Positions 51,486-61,700 of a stretch of DNA of 64,000 nucleotides are shown piece after piece. Position numbers and translations under genes: made by a program. The notes under the pieces are model-generated. The model saw nothing but the letters and a program-made list of their open reading frames with translations. It made no database searches and was not told where the DNA came from. Numbering within the stretch: position 1 is the first letter of the stretch; every line of letters begins with the position of its first letter. The DNA is from Saccharopolyspora erythraea (lineage in GTDB: Bacteria > Actinomycetota > Actinomycetes > Mycobacteriales > Pseudonocardiaceae), in NCBI RefSeq assembly GCF_018141105.1, contig NZ_CP054839.1:1116001-1180000 (forward strand). Reading direction: 5' to 3'.

Positions 51486-53151
51486 CCGGGGCGACGAGAG
51501 GTCGCTGGCTTTCCTGCTGCCGTCCGGCACGTTGCTGCGGTTCGTCGTACTGCTGGTGTGCGTCATCACGACGACGACCCGGACCGCCGATTCCTACGTC
51601 CTCGCCAAGCTGACTCGTGGTTGGGGTGAGGGCGGACCGGGCTGCTTCCAGGTCTGGTCGCGCTACGTCCGGGCCATCAGGGACGTGGACGGGGCGGCGA
51701 TCGGGGCGCTGGTGGACGAGCACCGCGAGTGCTTCTTCGCGCCGAACCCGCTGCCGCTGCCGACTCCGCTGTCCGTGCTGCTGGTCCTCGTGGTTCTGGT
51801 GCTGTGCCAGTACTTCCTGGCCCCGGCGCTGAGGACCCGCCGTCGCAGGCTGGTGCGCCTGCGGCTGGACGACGTCCCCGACCTGCGCCGCACGCTGCGG
51901 GAGTGCTGCGCGCTGGCCGGTGTCCGGGTCACCTTCCTGCTGGACGTGCTGAATCCGCGCGTGGGTGGTGTCGCGTTCGGCCTCCCCGGGCGCCGGTACG
52001 TGGCGCTCAACCGCGGTCTGCTGGTGCTGGCTGGGCGGGATCCGGAGGCGTTCCGGGCGATCGTCCTCCACGAACTGGCCCACGTCCGCAACCGCGACAT
52101 CGACCTCACCGCGCTGACGCTGGCCGTGTGGCGGTCGTTCGTCTTCGGGGTGCTGGTGCCGGTCGGGGTGCTGCTGGTGTTCGACGACGACTTCGCCGGG
52201 AGCTACAACCCCTGGCTGACCGGCTGGCAGTTGCTCCTGACCGCGGGGATCGCGCTCCTGGTGCGGAACTCCGTGCTGCGCAGCCGTGAGTACTACGCGG
52301 ACCTTCGCTCGGTGCACTGGGCCGGTAGCCCGGCCGGACTGCTCGGTGTGCTCGACCGCAAGGACCACGACCGGTGGGCGCACCGGTTGCTGCGCCTGCA
52401 CCCGAGCCCCGCCGAGCGCAGAGACGCGGTCAACGGCTGGCACCCGCTGCTGAAGTCCACCGCGGCCGAGTTCCTGTTGCTCGGCATGGTCGCCGGGCTG
52501 GGCTGGCCGACCGTGCTCCAGCAGCTCGCCCTGCCGGAGCTGTTGGCCGAGGAGGTGCGGTACACGGGGTGGCAGCTCGCCGCGCTCACCGTCCCCGTCG
52601 GCCTCGTGCTCTCGCTCGCGGTGTGGCGGTCGGTGCTGTTCGCCCGGATGAGCCGCGGGAGGAGCCGGGCCACGGCCTTGGGCACTGCCTTCGCGGCGGG
52701 CTTGGTGCTCGGTGTCGCGCTCACGCCGGTGGACTCCGCGCTCGGGCTCTTCCCGCTGGCCGTGGAATGGGAGCTGGAACTGCTGTGGTGCTTCGCGGTG
52801 GTCGGCGGGTGCTGGCTGACGACCGGGTGGATCGCGCTCACCGCGGCTGCGTGGGCGAGGGTGACGTGGGCACCGCCGGCCCCGGTGGTCGCGGTGCTCG
52901 GCGCCTCGGTCGGAGCCGCCCTTCTGACGAGCTGGTTGGCGCCGCTGCTGCGTGCGCGCCTGCCGCTCCAGACCGCCGAGACCCCCGCGCTGCCCATGGT
53001 GCACCGGGCGCTCGTGGACCTGGGCGCGCAGCTCGATCCGGCCACCGCCGTCGGGCGGTATCTGCTCGCCGCCTCGGTGGTCGTTGTCGGGTTCCCGCTG
53101 CTGGGGTCCGTGACCGGCGTGGGCCTCCGGGTCGCGGATAGGAAACGGTGA
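51472..53151 (+). CDS. M48-type membrane metalloprotease
   Basis: A 559-residue multi-pass protein. Two N-terminal helices flank an extracytoplasmic loop, then a soluble region leads to the zinc motif HELAH (His200, Glu201, His204) in AIVLHELAHVRNRDIDLTAL. The third ligand is Glu273 in RSREYYADLRS, as in HtpX/BlaR-type M48/M56 proteins. Six or more helices follow to the C-terminus. It is coupled to the 169-residue upstream gene. The product is probably an intramembrane-facing peptidase in the cytoplasmic membrane; the target is unknown. Confidence 0.83.
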   Translation: MRPSSRGDERSLAFLLPSGTLLRFVVLLVCVITTTTRTADSYVLAKLTRGWGEGGPGCFQVWSRYVRAIRDVDGAAIGALVDEHRECFFAPNPLPLPTPLSVLLVLVVLVLCQYFLAPALRTRRRRLVRLRLDDVPDLRRTLRECCALAGVRVTFLLDVLNPRVGGVAFGLPGRRYVALNRGLLVLAGRDPEAFRAIVLHELAHVRNRDIDLTALTLAVWRSFVFGVLVPVGVLLVFDDDFAGSYNPWLTGWQLLLTAGIALLVRNSVLRSREYYADLRSVHWAGSPAGLLGVLDRKDHDRWAHRLLRLHPSPAERRDAVNGWHPLLKSTAAEFLLLGMVAGLGWPTVLQQLALPELLAEEVRYTGWQLAALTVPVGLVLSLAVWRSVLFARMSRGRSRATALGTAFAAGLVLGVALTPVDSALGLFPLAVEWELELLWCFAVVGGCWLTTGWIALTAAAWARVTWAPPAPVVAVLGASVGAALLTSWLAPLLRARLPLQTAETPALPMVHRALVDLGAQLDPATAVGRYLLAASVVVVGFPLLGSVTGVGLRVADRKR

Positions 53152-53182
53152 ACCGCGGGTACCGATGTGTGACGATGTCGGG

Positions 53183-54010
53183 GTGCATGACGAACAACAA
53201 CCCCTGACCGGCTTCACCGTGGGGGTCACCGCGGAGCGCAAGGCGGAGGAGATCGGGGCGCTGCTGTCCCGCCGCGGTGCCCGCGTGCTGTACGGGGCCG
53301 CCATGCACACGGTGCCGCTGCCGGAGGACGGCGAGCTCGCCTCGGCCACCGAGGAGGTGCTGTCCGCACCGGTCGACATCGCGATCGCGATCACCGGTGT
53401 CGGTTTCCGGGGCTGGCTGGAGGCCGCCGAGGCCAACGGCGTGCGCGACCGGCTCGTCGAGCACCTGCGGTCGGCGACGCTGCTGGCGCGCGGCGCCAAG
53501 GCCAAGGGCGCGGTCCGGGGCGCCGGGCTGGTCGAGGAGTGGACGTCCCCAGCGGAGGAGTCGGCCGAGGTGCTCGAACACCTGCTGGCTCGCGGCGTCT
53601 CGGGCGCCCGGATCGTCCTGCAGGTCCACGGCGACCCGATGCTGCGCTTCCAGTCGGAGCTGCGCGACGCGGGAGCGGAGGTCCTGCCGGTCACCGTGTA
53701 CCGCTGGACCGACCCGCTCGACCTGCCCGCGCTGGACGACCTCATCGACGCGGTGCTGGCGGGCGAGGTCGACGCGCTGCCGTTCACCAGCGCCCCGGCC
53801 GCGACGAACCTGCTGAACCGGGCCGACCGCACCGGGCGCGGCGAGCGGTTCCGCGAGGCGTTGCGGGAGAAGGTGTTCATCGCCTGCGTCGGTCCGGTGA
53901 CCGCGGCCCCGATCGCGGCCGCGGGCCTGCCCTACGTGATGCCCGACCGGGCCCGCACCGGGTCGCTGGTGCGGCTGGTCGCCGAGGAACTGCCCAGGCT
54001 CGCCCGCTGA
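53183..54010 (+). CDS. hemD: uroporphyrinogen-III synthase family protein (HemD-like)
   Basis: A 275-residue protein of the HemD fold: two alpha/beta domains beginning LTGFTVGVTAERKAEEIGALLSRRGARVLYG, with the hinge Tyr/Thr region VLPVTVYRWTDP and the C-terminal ACVGPVTAAPIAAAGLP. True HemD closes hydroxymethylbilane to uroporphyrinogen III. HemD sequences diverge strongly and some actinobacterial members are fused regulators, so enzyme activity is likely but not certain. No other tetrapyrrole genes adjoin it. GTG at 53183 is chosen over ATG 53165 because GACGAT is six bases upstream and it starts at the family boundary. Confidence 0.8.
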   Translation: MHDEQQPLTGFTVGVTAERKAEEIGALLSRRGARVLYGAAMHTVPLPEDGELASATEEVLSAPVDIAIAITGVGFRGWLEAAEANGVRDRLVEHLRSATLLARGAKAKGAVRGAGLVEEWTSPAEESAEVLEHLLARGVSGARIVLQVHGDPMLRFQSELRDAGAEVLPVTVYRWTDPLDLPALDDLIDAVLAGEVDALPFTSAPAATNLLNRADRTGRGERFREALREKVFIACVGPVTAAPIAAAGLPYVMPDRARTGSLVRLVAEELPRLAR

Positions 54011-54060
54011 CGTCGACGCCCTCGGCTGCCTCGGTCGGTCGCCGCCGGTACCTTCGGCTC

Positions 54061-54348
54061 GTGGACGAGGAAACCCTGGAGCAGGTCCGGTCCGTCGTCG
54101 CCGCCATCCCGCCGGGGAAGGTGCTCTCCTACGGCGACGTCGCCGAGCTCGCCGGGCTGCGCTCGGCCAGGCTCGTGGGCCGCATCATGGCCGAGGACTC
54201 CGCCGACCTGCCTTGGCACCGGGTGCTGCGGGCCAACGGCACCGTCGCCGAGCACCTGCGCAGCAGGCAGCTCGAGCTGCTGCGCGCCGAGGGCGTGCTG
54301 GCCGACGGCGCGCGCATCGACATGCGCCAGTACCGCTGGGGCGGCTGA
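54061..54348 (+). CDS. alkyltransferase-like (ATL) protein (Rv3204-like)
   Basis: A 95-residue protein with the DNA-binding half of O6-alkylguanine-DNA alkyltransferase: SVVAAIPPGKVLSYGDVAELAG, the SARLVG turn and LPWHRVLRANG. The active-site PCHR is replaced by PWHR (Trp52), so it cannot transfer alkyl groups. ATL proteins bind O6-alkylguanine and guide it into nucleotide excision repair. GTG at 54061 lies six bases after TACCTT. It matches Rv3204 in gene order before adnA. Confidence 0.92.
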   Translation: MDEETLEQVRSVVAAIPPGKVLSYGDVAELAGLRSARLVGRIMAEDSADLPWHRVLRANGTVAEHLRSRQLELLRAEGVLADGARIDMRQYRWGG

Positions 54349-54356
54349 GCGGGGCC

Positions 54357-54382
54357 CTCCGGCGGCGGCGCGACCGCCGGAG
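54357..54382. terminator. bidirectional hairpin between ATL and chitinase genes
   Basis: CTCCGGCGG (54357-54365) and CCGCCGGAG (54374-54382) form a perfect 9-bp stem with an eight-base loop, between two convergent genes and close to both stops. Confidence 0.7.
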
Positions 54383-54396
54383 AGCCCGGTGCGGCG

Positions 54397-55377
54397 TCAG
54401 CCCTGGAAGCCCGCCACGATCTTGGTGAAGTCCCACGCCTGCTGGTCGATGCCGCCGCAGGAGTCGGGGGCGCCGTCGCACGGACGGTCGCGGTTGACCG
54501 ACCAGAAGCTCAACCGGCCGAGGCCCTTCTCCTTGGCGTAGTCGGCCATCTTCTGGAACGCGGCCTGGTCGACGGTCTCACCGGTGTCGGACTTGCCGTT
54601 CATCGACGAGATGCCCGCGTGCGCGTAGGCGGTCGCGTCGTCGTAGCCGAACGCGTTCTTGAGGTGGGCGACCAGGCCCTCGGTGGAGGTGATGGTGTCG
54701 GCCGCCATGTCCCCGCCGCCGAAGTTGAACGGCATCTGCGTCCAGACGTCGACGTCCGATCCGATCTGGGCGGCCTTGTCGATCATCCGCTTGCCGACGT
54801 CGTTCGGGCCGTTGACCAGCGTCGGGAATGTCAGGACGGTCTGCAGGCCGGGGTTGGACTCCTTGACGATCTTCAGCGCCTCGAGAACCCGGGTCTGCGA
54901 CGCGTCGTTCTCGAACTCGGTCGCCTCGATGTCGACGTCGATGGCCTTGAGCCCGTAGGCGTCGATGACCTTCTGGTATGCGGCGGCCAGCGACTGCGAG
55001 TCCTGGCAGACCTCACCGAGCTTGCTGCCGGAGTAGCCGCCGATGGACGGGATGACGTCGCCGCCCGCGCCGCGGATCGCGTCGATGGTGGCCTTGTCCT
55101 GCCCGTCCAGCGGGCGGTTGCCGTCCCACGCGGGGTTGCAGGTGCCGTCGGCCAGGATGAAAGCGAGGGTGAAGTTCTTGATGCCGGACGCGCTCATCAC
55201 GTCAGTCGGGCTCGGCGGGTTTCCCCAGCCGTTGTAGAGGTACGGCGAGGCGCTGACCACGCCCGCCGCCTCGGTTTCGGGGGTGCTGAGCGCGGGGACG
55301 GCGGTCATGGTGACCGCGCACGCCGCCGCCACGCCGGTTCCGGCCCATGCCAGCAGGTTCTTCCTGATCTTGCCCAC
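54397..55377 (-). CDS. secreted GH18 chitinase
   Basis: A 326-residue secreted enzyme. Residues 1-38 are a signal peptide (basic [12 protein letters not shown], then a hydrophobic core ending near ALSTPETEA). The GH18 domain has the catalytic motif [11 protein letters not shown] with Asp147, Asp149 and the acid Glu151, and the SIGGYSG strand before it. There is no separate chitin-binding module, so it is a single-domain endochitinase of the ChiC/ChiD-like small type. Four Cys residues are probably paired. A DasR-like operator lies ~90 bases upstream. It interrupts the conserved block between the ATL gene and adnA. Confidence 0.9.
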   Translation of the reverse strand: MGKIRKNLLAWAGTGVAAACAVTMTAVPALSTPETEAAGVVSASPYLYNGWGNPPSPTDVMSASGIKNFTLAFILADGTCNPAWDGNRPLDGQDKATIDAIRGAGGDVIPSIGGYSGSKLGEVCQDSQSLAAAYQKVIDAYGLKAIDVDIEATEFENDASQTRVLEALKIVKESNPGLQTVLTFPTLVNGPNDVGKRMIDKAAQIGSDVDVWTQMPFNFGGGDMAADTITSTEGLVAHLKNAFGYDDATAYAHAGISSMNGKSDTGETVDQAAFQKMADYAKEKGLGRLSFWSVNRDRPCDGAPDSCGGIDQQAWDFTKIVAGFQG

Positions 55378-55462
55378 GTGTCCTCCTACGGGATCGCAGT
55401 GGTTCGGGGTGTCACGGGACGGGGGAGTTCCGTGATGACCATGGACGCTGGCACGGGTTCAA

Positions 55463-55478
55463 ATTGGTTTGTACCACC
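55463..55478. promoter_or_regulatory. DasR-responsive element (dre)-like operator
   Basis: ATTGGTTTGTACCACC agrees with the dre consensus (A-N-TGGTCTAGACCA-N-T) at the TGGT and ACCA arms and most of the centre. It lies 88-101 bases before the chitinase start, where GlcNAc-controlled repression would be expected. Confidence 0.6.
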
Positions 55479-55575
55479 AAAAGCCGTACTTAAGATTCAC
55501 CTGAGGAAGATCTAGTGCGGCGCGTCTGACCTGCCCGTCAACCGTCCTGTCGGGGCGGCATGATTCGATCGGCCC

Positions 55576-58500
55576 GTGCCTCCCGCGTCCGCACCAGTGC
55601 TCGTGCGCCGCGCCGGCTCCGACCGGCCGCGGCCGGTCTGGGACGCCGCCGGACGGCGGGTACTGGAAAGCGACGGCGGATTCCTGCGGGTGCTGGGCGG
55701 TCCGGGGACGGGCAAGAGCACGCTGATCGCCGAGGTCGCCGCCGACCGGATCCGCAACGGCGGAGTCGCGCCGGAGAACGTGCTCGTGCTGTGCGCGAGC
55801 CGGCGCGCCGCCGCGCGGACGCGCGCCGAGATCACGCGGCGCCTGACCGCCTCCGACGGCGGCCTGCGCACCGCGCCCGAGCCGCTGGTGCGCACCGTGC
55901 ACTCCTACGCGTTCGCAGTGCTGCGGTTGCAGGCCGTGCGCGAGCAGCTGCCCGCGCCCCGGCTTCTCAACGGTCCCGACCAGGACGCGCTGGTACGCGA
56001 CCTCCTGCAAGGCGACCTGGAAGAGGGCGCGCCGGACTGGCCGGAGGCGTTGCGCCCGGCGCTGAGCGTGCCCGGATTCGCCGAAGAGCTGCGGGACCTG
56101 CTTCTGCGCGCCGCCGAACGCGGCGTGGGGCCGGACGGGCTGGTCGAGCTCGGCCGCCGCCACGACCGGCCGGAGTGGGTCGCCGCCGGACGTTTCGCGA
56201 GGCAGTACGAGCAGGTCACGCTGCTGCGCGGCGGCGGTGACGCGGCGGGCATGGACGCCGCCGAGCTGGTCTCGTCGGCGCTGCTGGCCTTCGACACCGA
56301 CCCCGACCTGCTGCACGTCGAACGGCAGCGGGTGCGCCACCTGCTCGTCGACGACGCCCAGCACCTCGACCCGCAGCAGTACTGGCTGCTCCAGCGCCTC
56401 GGCGCGACGGCGGCCGAGTTCGTGCTGGCGGGTGATCCCGACCAGGCGGTCTTCACCTTCCGCGGCGCCGATCCGGGCAGCGTGCGCGACGCCGACCCCG
56501 ACGGCGGCAACACCGTCGTGCTCACCGTCGACCACCGGATGTCCAAGGCGGTCCGCTCCGCCGTGCAGCGGCTGGCGGAGCGGTTGCCCGGCGCCGGGCC
56601 GCAGCGCAGGCTCGCCGAACCCGAGGACTGCCCCGGCGGCTCGGTGCAGGTCAGGCTGCACGCGTCCGAGGCGCAGGAGGCGGCGTGGGTCGCCGACCAG
56701 CTCCGCCGCGCACACCTGCTGGACGGGGTGCCGTGGTCGGACATGGCGGTGGTGGTGCGCTCCACCGGGCTCTCGTTGCCGGTGCTGCGCAGGGCTCTGC
56801 TGGCGGCGAGCGTGCCGCTGGTGCTGCCGGTGGACGACCTGCCGCTCGCTCAGCGCACCGCGGTCCGCCCGCTGCTGACGCTGTTGCGCTGCGCGGGCCG
56901 CCCGACGGCGCTCGACCCGGACTCCGCCGCCGAGCTGCTGGCGTCGTCGCTCGGCGGCGCCGACCCGCTCGCGCTGCGCAGGCTGCGCCGCGGCCTGCGC
57001 CGCCTGGAGCTGGCCGCGGGCGGCAGCCGCTCCAGCGGCGACCTGCTGGTGGAGGTGCTGCGCGGCGACGACGCGTTGGCGGCGCTCGACGACTCCTCGG
57101 CCGGACCGGCCCGCAAGGTCGCGCACCTGCTCAAGGTCGCGCGCGAGGCGGTCGACGACGGCAGGTCGGTCGAGGAGGTGCTGTGGCGCGTCTGGCAGGC
57201 CGCCGGGTTGCAGCAGCGCTGGCTCGCCGTCGCCGAGCGCGGTGGTGTCACCGGCGCGCAGGCCGACCGCGACCTCGACGCGGTGGTCTCGCTGTTCGAG
57301 GCGGCGGCGCAGTACGTCGACCGGCTCCCCGGCGCCGACATCGCGGGCTTCGCCGACTACCTGACCGGCCAGCAGATCGCGGGCAGCTCGCTGGCGCCGT
57401 CGGCCCCGAAGGAGAACGCGGTCTCGGTGCTCACCGCGCACGCGGCCGCCGGCCAGGAGTGGGAGGTCGTGGCGATCCCCGGCGTGCAGGAGGGCACCTG
57501 GCCCGACCTGCGGTTGCGCGGTTCGCTGCTGGGCGTGGAGCGGCTGGTCGACGTGCTGTCCGGAGTGGACGCCGCCGACCGGGTCTCGGCGACCGCGCCG
57601 CTGCTGGCCGAGGAGCGCAGGCTGCTGCTGGTGGCGGCCAGCCGCGCGCGCGGCGGCCTGCTGGTCAGCGCGGTGCGCGGTGAGGACGAGCAGCCGTCCC
57701 GGTTCCTCGACGAGCTGGAGGGCGTGGTCAGCGACCCGGACTCCGCCGAGCGCCCGATCGCCCGGCCGGAGCGCGGCCTGGTGCTGGCCGAGCTGGTCGG
57801 CGAGCTGCGGCAGGTGGTGTGCGACGTGGAGGCCCCCGCGCGCCGGCGGGAGCGCGCGGCGGCGCAGCTCGCGCGGCTGGCCGACGCCGGTGTGCCCGGC
57901 GCGCACCCGGACGCCTGGTACGGCCTGCCCCCGAGCTCCTGCGAGAGCCCGCTGGTGGAAGGCGACGAGCCGGTGCGGGTGTCACCATCCACTGTGGACA
58001 CCCTGTCGAAGTGCCCGTTGCGCTGGATGGCCGAGCGCCACGGCGGCCAGGACGCCGCGGAACTGGCGTCGGTGACCGGCACCCTGGTGCACGCGCTGGT
58101 GCAGGCGGCCGCCGACGGCGCCACCGAGGAGCAGCTCCACCGCGCGCTGGACGAGGCGTGGGAGTCGGTCGACGCCGGAGCGCCGTGGTTCTCGCGCAAG
58201 GAGCGCGCCCGGGTCGAGCGGATGATCGAGTCCTTCCAGGCGTGGCTGGTCGCCTCGCGCGCCGAGCTGACCCAGGTCGGCGTCGAGAAGGACCTGGACC
58301 TGACCATCGAGGGACGCGACGGCGGGCCGTGGCTCCGGCTGCGCGGGCGGGTGGACCGCCTGGAGGCCGACGGCGAAGGGCGTCCGGTGGTCGTCGACGT
58401 CAAGACCGGCAAGACCCCCGTGAGCAAGAACGACGCGGAGGAGCACCCGCAGCTCGCGGTCTACCAGCTCGCCGCGGCGCTGGGCGCCTTCGACGACGGC

Positions 58501-58752
58501 GGCCGGACCGAACCCGGCGGCGCGCGGCTGCTGTACGTGGCAAAGCCCGAGGCGCGTACCGGTGCCGCGACCGAGCGGGTCCAGCGGGGGCTGGACGGCG
58601 ACCGCGTCCGGGTCTGGCTCGACGTCGTCCACGACGCGGCCGCCTCCAGCGTCGGCCCCGCCTACGTCGCCAGCGAGAACGCCGACTGCCCGCGCTGCCC
58701 GGCGCGGACCTGCTGCCCGGTGCACCCGGCCGGAAGGCAGGTCGGCCAGTGA
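55576..58752 (+). CDS. adnA: helicase-nuclease AdnA
   Basis: A 1058-residue subunit of the AdnAB motor-nuclease that resects DNA double-strand breaks in mycobacteria and relatives. The N-terminal UvrD-like motor has Walker A LGGPGTGKST (40-49), HLLVDDAQHL as motif II and QAVFTFRGADPGSV as motif III. The C-terminal RecB-type nuclease has VVVDVKTGKT with Asp941 and Lys943. Cys residues at TLSKCPLRW and CPRCPARTCC form the split Fe-S cluster set. The last four bases overlap adnB (GTGA). It corresponds to Rv3202c with almost equal length. Confidence 0.95.
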   Translation: MPPASAPVLVRRAGSDRPRPVWDAAGRRVLESDGGFLRVLGGPGTGKSTLIAEVAADRIRNGGVAPENVLVLCASRRAAARTRAEITRRLTASDGGLRTAPEPLVRTVHSYAFAVLRLQAVREQLPAPRLLNGPDQDALVRDLLQGDLEEGAPDWPEALRPALSVPGFAEELRDLLLRAAERGVGPDGLVELGRRHDRPEWVAAGRFARQYEQVTLLRGGGDAAGMDAAELVSSALLAFDTDPDLLHVERQRVRHLLVDDAQHLDPQQYWLLQRLGATAAEFVLAGDPDQAVFTFRGADPGSVRDADPDGGNTVVLTVDHRMSKAVRSAVQRLAERLPGAGPQRRLAEPEDCPGGSVQVRLHASEAQEAAWVADQLRRAHLLDGVPWSDMAVVVRSTGLSLPVLRRALLAASVPLVLPVDDLPLAQRTAVRPLLTLLRCAGRPTALDPDSAAELLASSLGGADPLALRRLRRGLRRLELAAGGSRSSGDLLVEVLRGDDALAALDDSSAGPARKVAHLLKVAREAVDDGRSVEEVLWRVWQAAGLQQRWLAVAERGGVTGAQADRDLDAVVSLFEAAAQYVDRLPGADIAGFADYLTGQQIAGSSLAPSAPKENAVSVLTAHAAAGQEWEVVAIPGVQEGTWPDLRLRGSLLGVERLVDVLSGVDAADRVSATAPLLAEERRLLLVAASRARGGLLVSAVRGEDEQPSRFLDELEGVVSDPDSAERPIARPERGLVLAELVGELRQVVCDVEAPARRRERAAAQLARLADAGVPGAHPDAWYGLPPSSCESPLVEGDEPVRVSPSTVDTLSKCPLRWMAERHGGQDAAELASVTGTLVHALVQAAADGATEEQLHRALDEAWESVDAGAPWFSRKERARVERMIESFQAWLVASRAELTQVGVEKDLDLTIEGRDGGPWLRLRGRVDRLEADGEGRPVVVDVKTGKTPVSKNDAEEHPQLAVYQLAAALGAFDDGGRTEPGGARLLYVAKPEARTGAATERVQRGLDGDRVRVWLDVVHDAAASSVGPAYVASENADCPRCPARTCCPVHPAGRQVGQ

Positions 58753-61700
58753 TCGCACCGCAGCGGATCGCGCACGCCCTCGGGCTGCATCCGCCGACGC
58801 CGGAGCAGGCCGAGGTCATCGCGGCACCGCCGGAACCGGCGCTGGTCGTCGCCGGTGCGGGAGCGGGCAAGACCGAGACGATGGCAGCCCGCGTGGTGTG
58901 GCTGGTGGCCAACCGGCTGGTCACCCCGGAGCGGGTGCTCGGCCTGACCTTCACCCGCAAGGCCGCCAGGCAGCTCGCCGACCGGGTGCGTGCGCGGCTG
59001 CGCAGGCTGGCAGGTTCCGGTCTGCTCGACGAGGTCGACCCGAGCGGTGAGCTGCGGTCGACCGTGCTGGCCGGGGAACCGACGGTGCTGACCTACCACG
59101 CCTACGCGGGCAGGCTCGTCGGCGAGCACGGGCTGCGCGTGCCGGTCGAGCCGGGCGCGCGCCTGCTCACCGAGACCGCGGCGTGGCAGCTCGCGCACCG
59201 AGTGGTGTCCACCTGGACCGAGGACCTCGACACCGACAAGGTCCCCTCCACCGTGACCGGCTACCTGCTCTCGCTGGCCGGGGAGCTGGCCGAGCACCTG
59301 GTGCGCCCGGACGACCTGCGCGCCCACGCCGATGCGCTGTGCAGGACGATCGAGAACGCGCCGAGGGCCAAGCGGCAGAAGGCCGACCTGCCCAAGGACC
59401 TGCAGAAGGTTGTGGCGACCCAGCGCCTGCGCGTCGCGCTGCTGCCGCTGCTGGCCGAGTATGCGCAGCGCAAGCGGCGGGAAGCCGCGATGGACTTCGC
59501 CGACCAGATGTCCCTGGCCGCCGGGCTCGCCGCCGAGCACCCGGAGGTCGTGGCGGGGGAGCGCGAGCGCTTCGGCGCGGTGCTGCTCGACGAGTACCAG
59601 GACACCGGCCACGCCCAGCGCGTCCTGCTGCGCTCCCTGTTCGGGCAGGGCAGGACGATGCCGGTGACCTCGGTGGGCGACCCCGCGCAGGCCATCTACG
59701 GCTGGCGCGGCGCGAGCGCGGCCAACCTGCCCCGCTTCACCACCGACTTCCCGAAGGACTCGATGGCCCCGGCGCGCCGCTACGGGCTGCTGACCAGCTT
59801 CCGCAACCCGCCCGAGGTGCTGCGGGTGGCCAACGCGGTCTCCGCGCCGTTGCGCGAAGCCGGACTGGAGGTCGAGGAGCTGCGCGCCAAGGACGGTGCG
59901 GAGGCCGGTGACATCCGCGTCGCGCTGGCGGAGGACGTCCGCCAGGAGCGGGACTGGGTTGCCGACCGGATCGCGGCGCAGTGGCACGCGGCCCTCGACG
60001 AGACCGGCCGCCCGCCGACCGCGGCGGTGCTGGTGCGCCGTCGAGCCGACATGGCGGACCTCGCGGCGGCGTTGCGGGACCGCGGACTCCCGGTCGAGGT
60101 GGTGGGGCTGGGCGGCCTGCTCGACGAGGCCGAGGTCCGCGACCTGGTGAGCGCGCTGCGCATGCTGGTCGACCCGCTGGCGGGAACGGCCGCGATGCGC
60201 CTGCTGACCGGGTCGCGGTGGCGGCTCGGCGCCGCCGACATCGCCGCGCTGTGGGACCGGGCGAGGGAGCTGGGCGAGCGGGCCTTCGGCGCACCGGAGT
60301 CCGACGACCCGGCTGCCGCGGTGGCCGCGGCGCTGCCGGGCGAGCACGCCGAGCAGGCCGGTCTGGTCGACGCGCTCGACGACCCGGGCAACGCCGAGCG
60401 GTACTCCGAGCCGGGCTACCAGCGCATCCGGCGGCTGGGCCGGGAGCTCGCGAATCTCCGTCGCAGGCTGGAGCAGCCGCTGCCGGAGCTGGTGGCCGAC
60501 GTCGAACGCACGCTGCTGCTGGACATCGAGAGCCTGTCCCGGCCGGGTGGTGCGGGCCGCATCCACCTCGATGCCTTCGCCGACGTGGTGACCGACTTCG
60601 CCACCGCGAGCCCGTCGGCGACGCTGCCCGCGCTGCTGGACTACCTCGCCGCCGCCGAACGCGCCGAGGACGGCCTGGAACCGGGCGAGGTGGAGGTCGC
60701 CGACGACCGCGTCCAGGTGCTGACCGTCCACGCCGCGAAGGGCCTGGAGTGGGAGGTCGTCGCCGTCCCGCACCTGGTGCGCGACGTCTTCCCCGGCAAG
60801 CGGAAGGCTTCATCGTGGCTGCGTGCGGTCACCGAGCTGCCCGCGCGGCTGCGCGGTGACGCCAAGGACCTGCCGCGCCTGGACCTCGACCGGCTGCAGG
60901 GCATGGACCGCAAGGAGATCGTCGAGGCGCTGGAGGCCCACGACGAGGAGTTCGAGGACCGCAGGCTCACCGAGGAGCGCAGGCTCCTCTACGTCGCGGT
61001 GACGCGCTCGGAACGGGCGCTGCTGCTCTCCGGTCACTGGTGGGCCGAAGGCGGGGACAAGCCCAAGGGGCCGTCGGACTTCCTGTTGCACCTGGCCGAA
61101 GTCGTCAAGTCGCCCGATGTCGGTGTCGTGGAGCAGTGGTCTCCGCAGCCCCCGGAAGACGCGCCGAACCCGCTGGCCGAAGCCGTTCGCAGCGCACAGT
61201 GGCCGGTGGATCCGCTGGGTGCCCGGCGGGATGCCGTCGCGGAGGGCGCGAACCTGGTGCTCGCGGCGCTGGACGCGGTGGACTCCGCGGCGCCCGACGA
61301 GGAGGACGAGGACGGCTGGGCCCGCGACGTCGACGTGCTGCTCGCCGAGCGCGCCGCCGCCGCGCGCCGCCGCGACCAGGTCCGGCTGCCCGAGCACCTG
61401 TCGGTGAGCCAGCTCGTCGAGCTCGCCGACGACGCCGACGCGCTGGCCAGGAAGCTGCGCAGGCCGCTGCCCTACCCGCCGAACCCGATGACCCGGCGCG
61501 GCACGGCCTTCCACTCCTGGCTGGAGCACCGCTTCACCTCCACCGCGCTGCTGGACTTCGACGAGCTCCCGGGCGCCGCCGACGAGTCGGCGACCCCGCA
61601 CGACGACCTCGAGGTGCTGCAACAGGCGTTCCTGGCCGGTTCGTGGGCCGACCGCACCCCGCACCGCGTCGAGGTGCCGTTCGAGACGCAGGTCGAGGGG

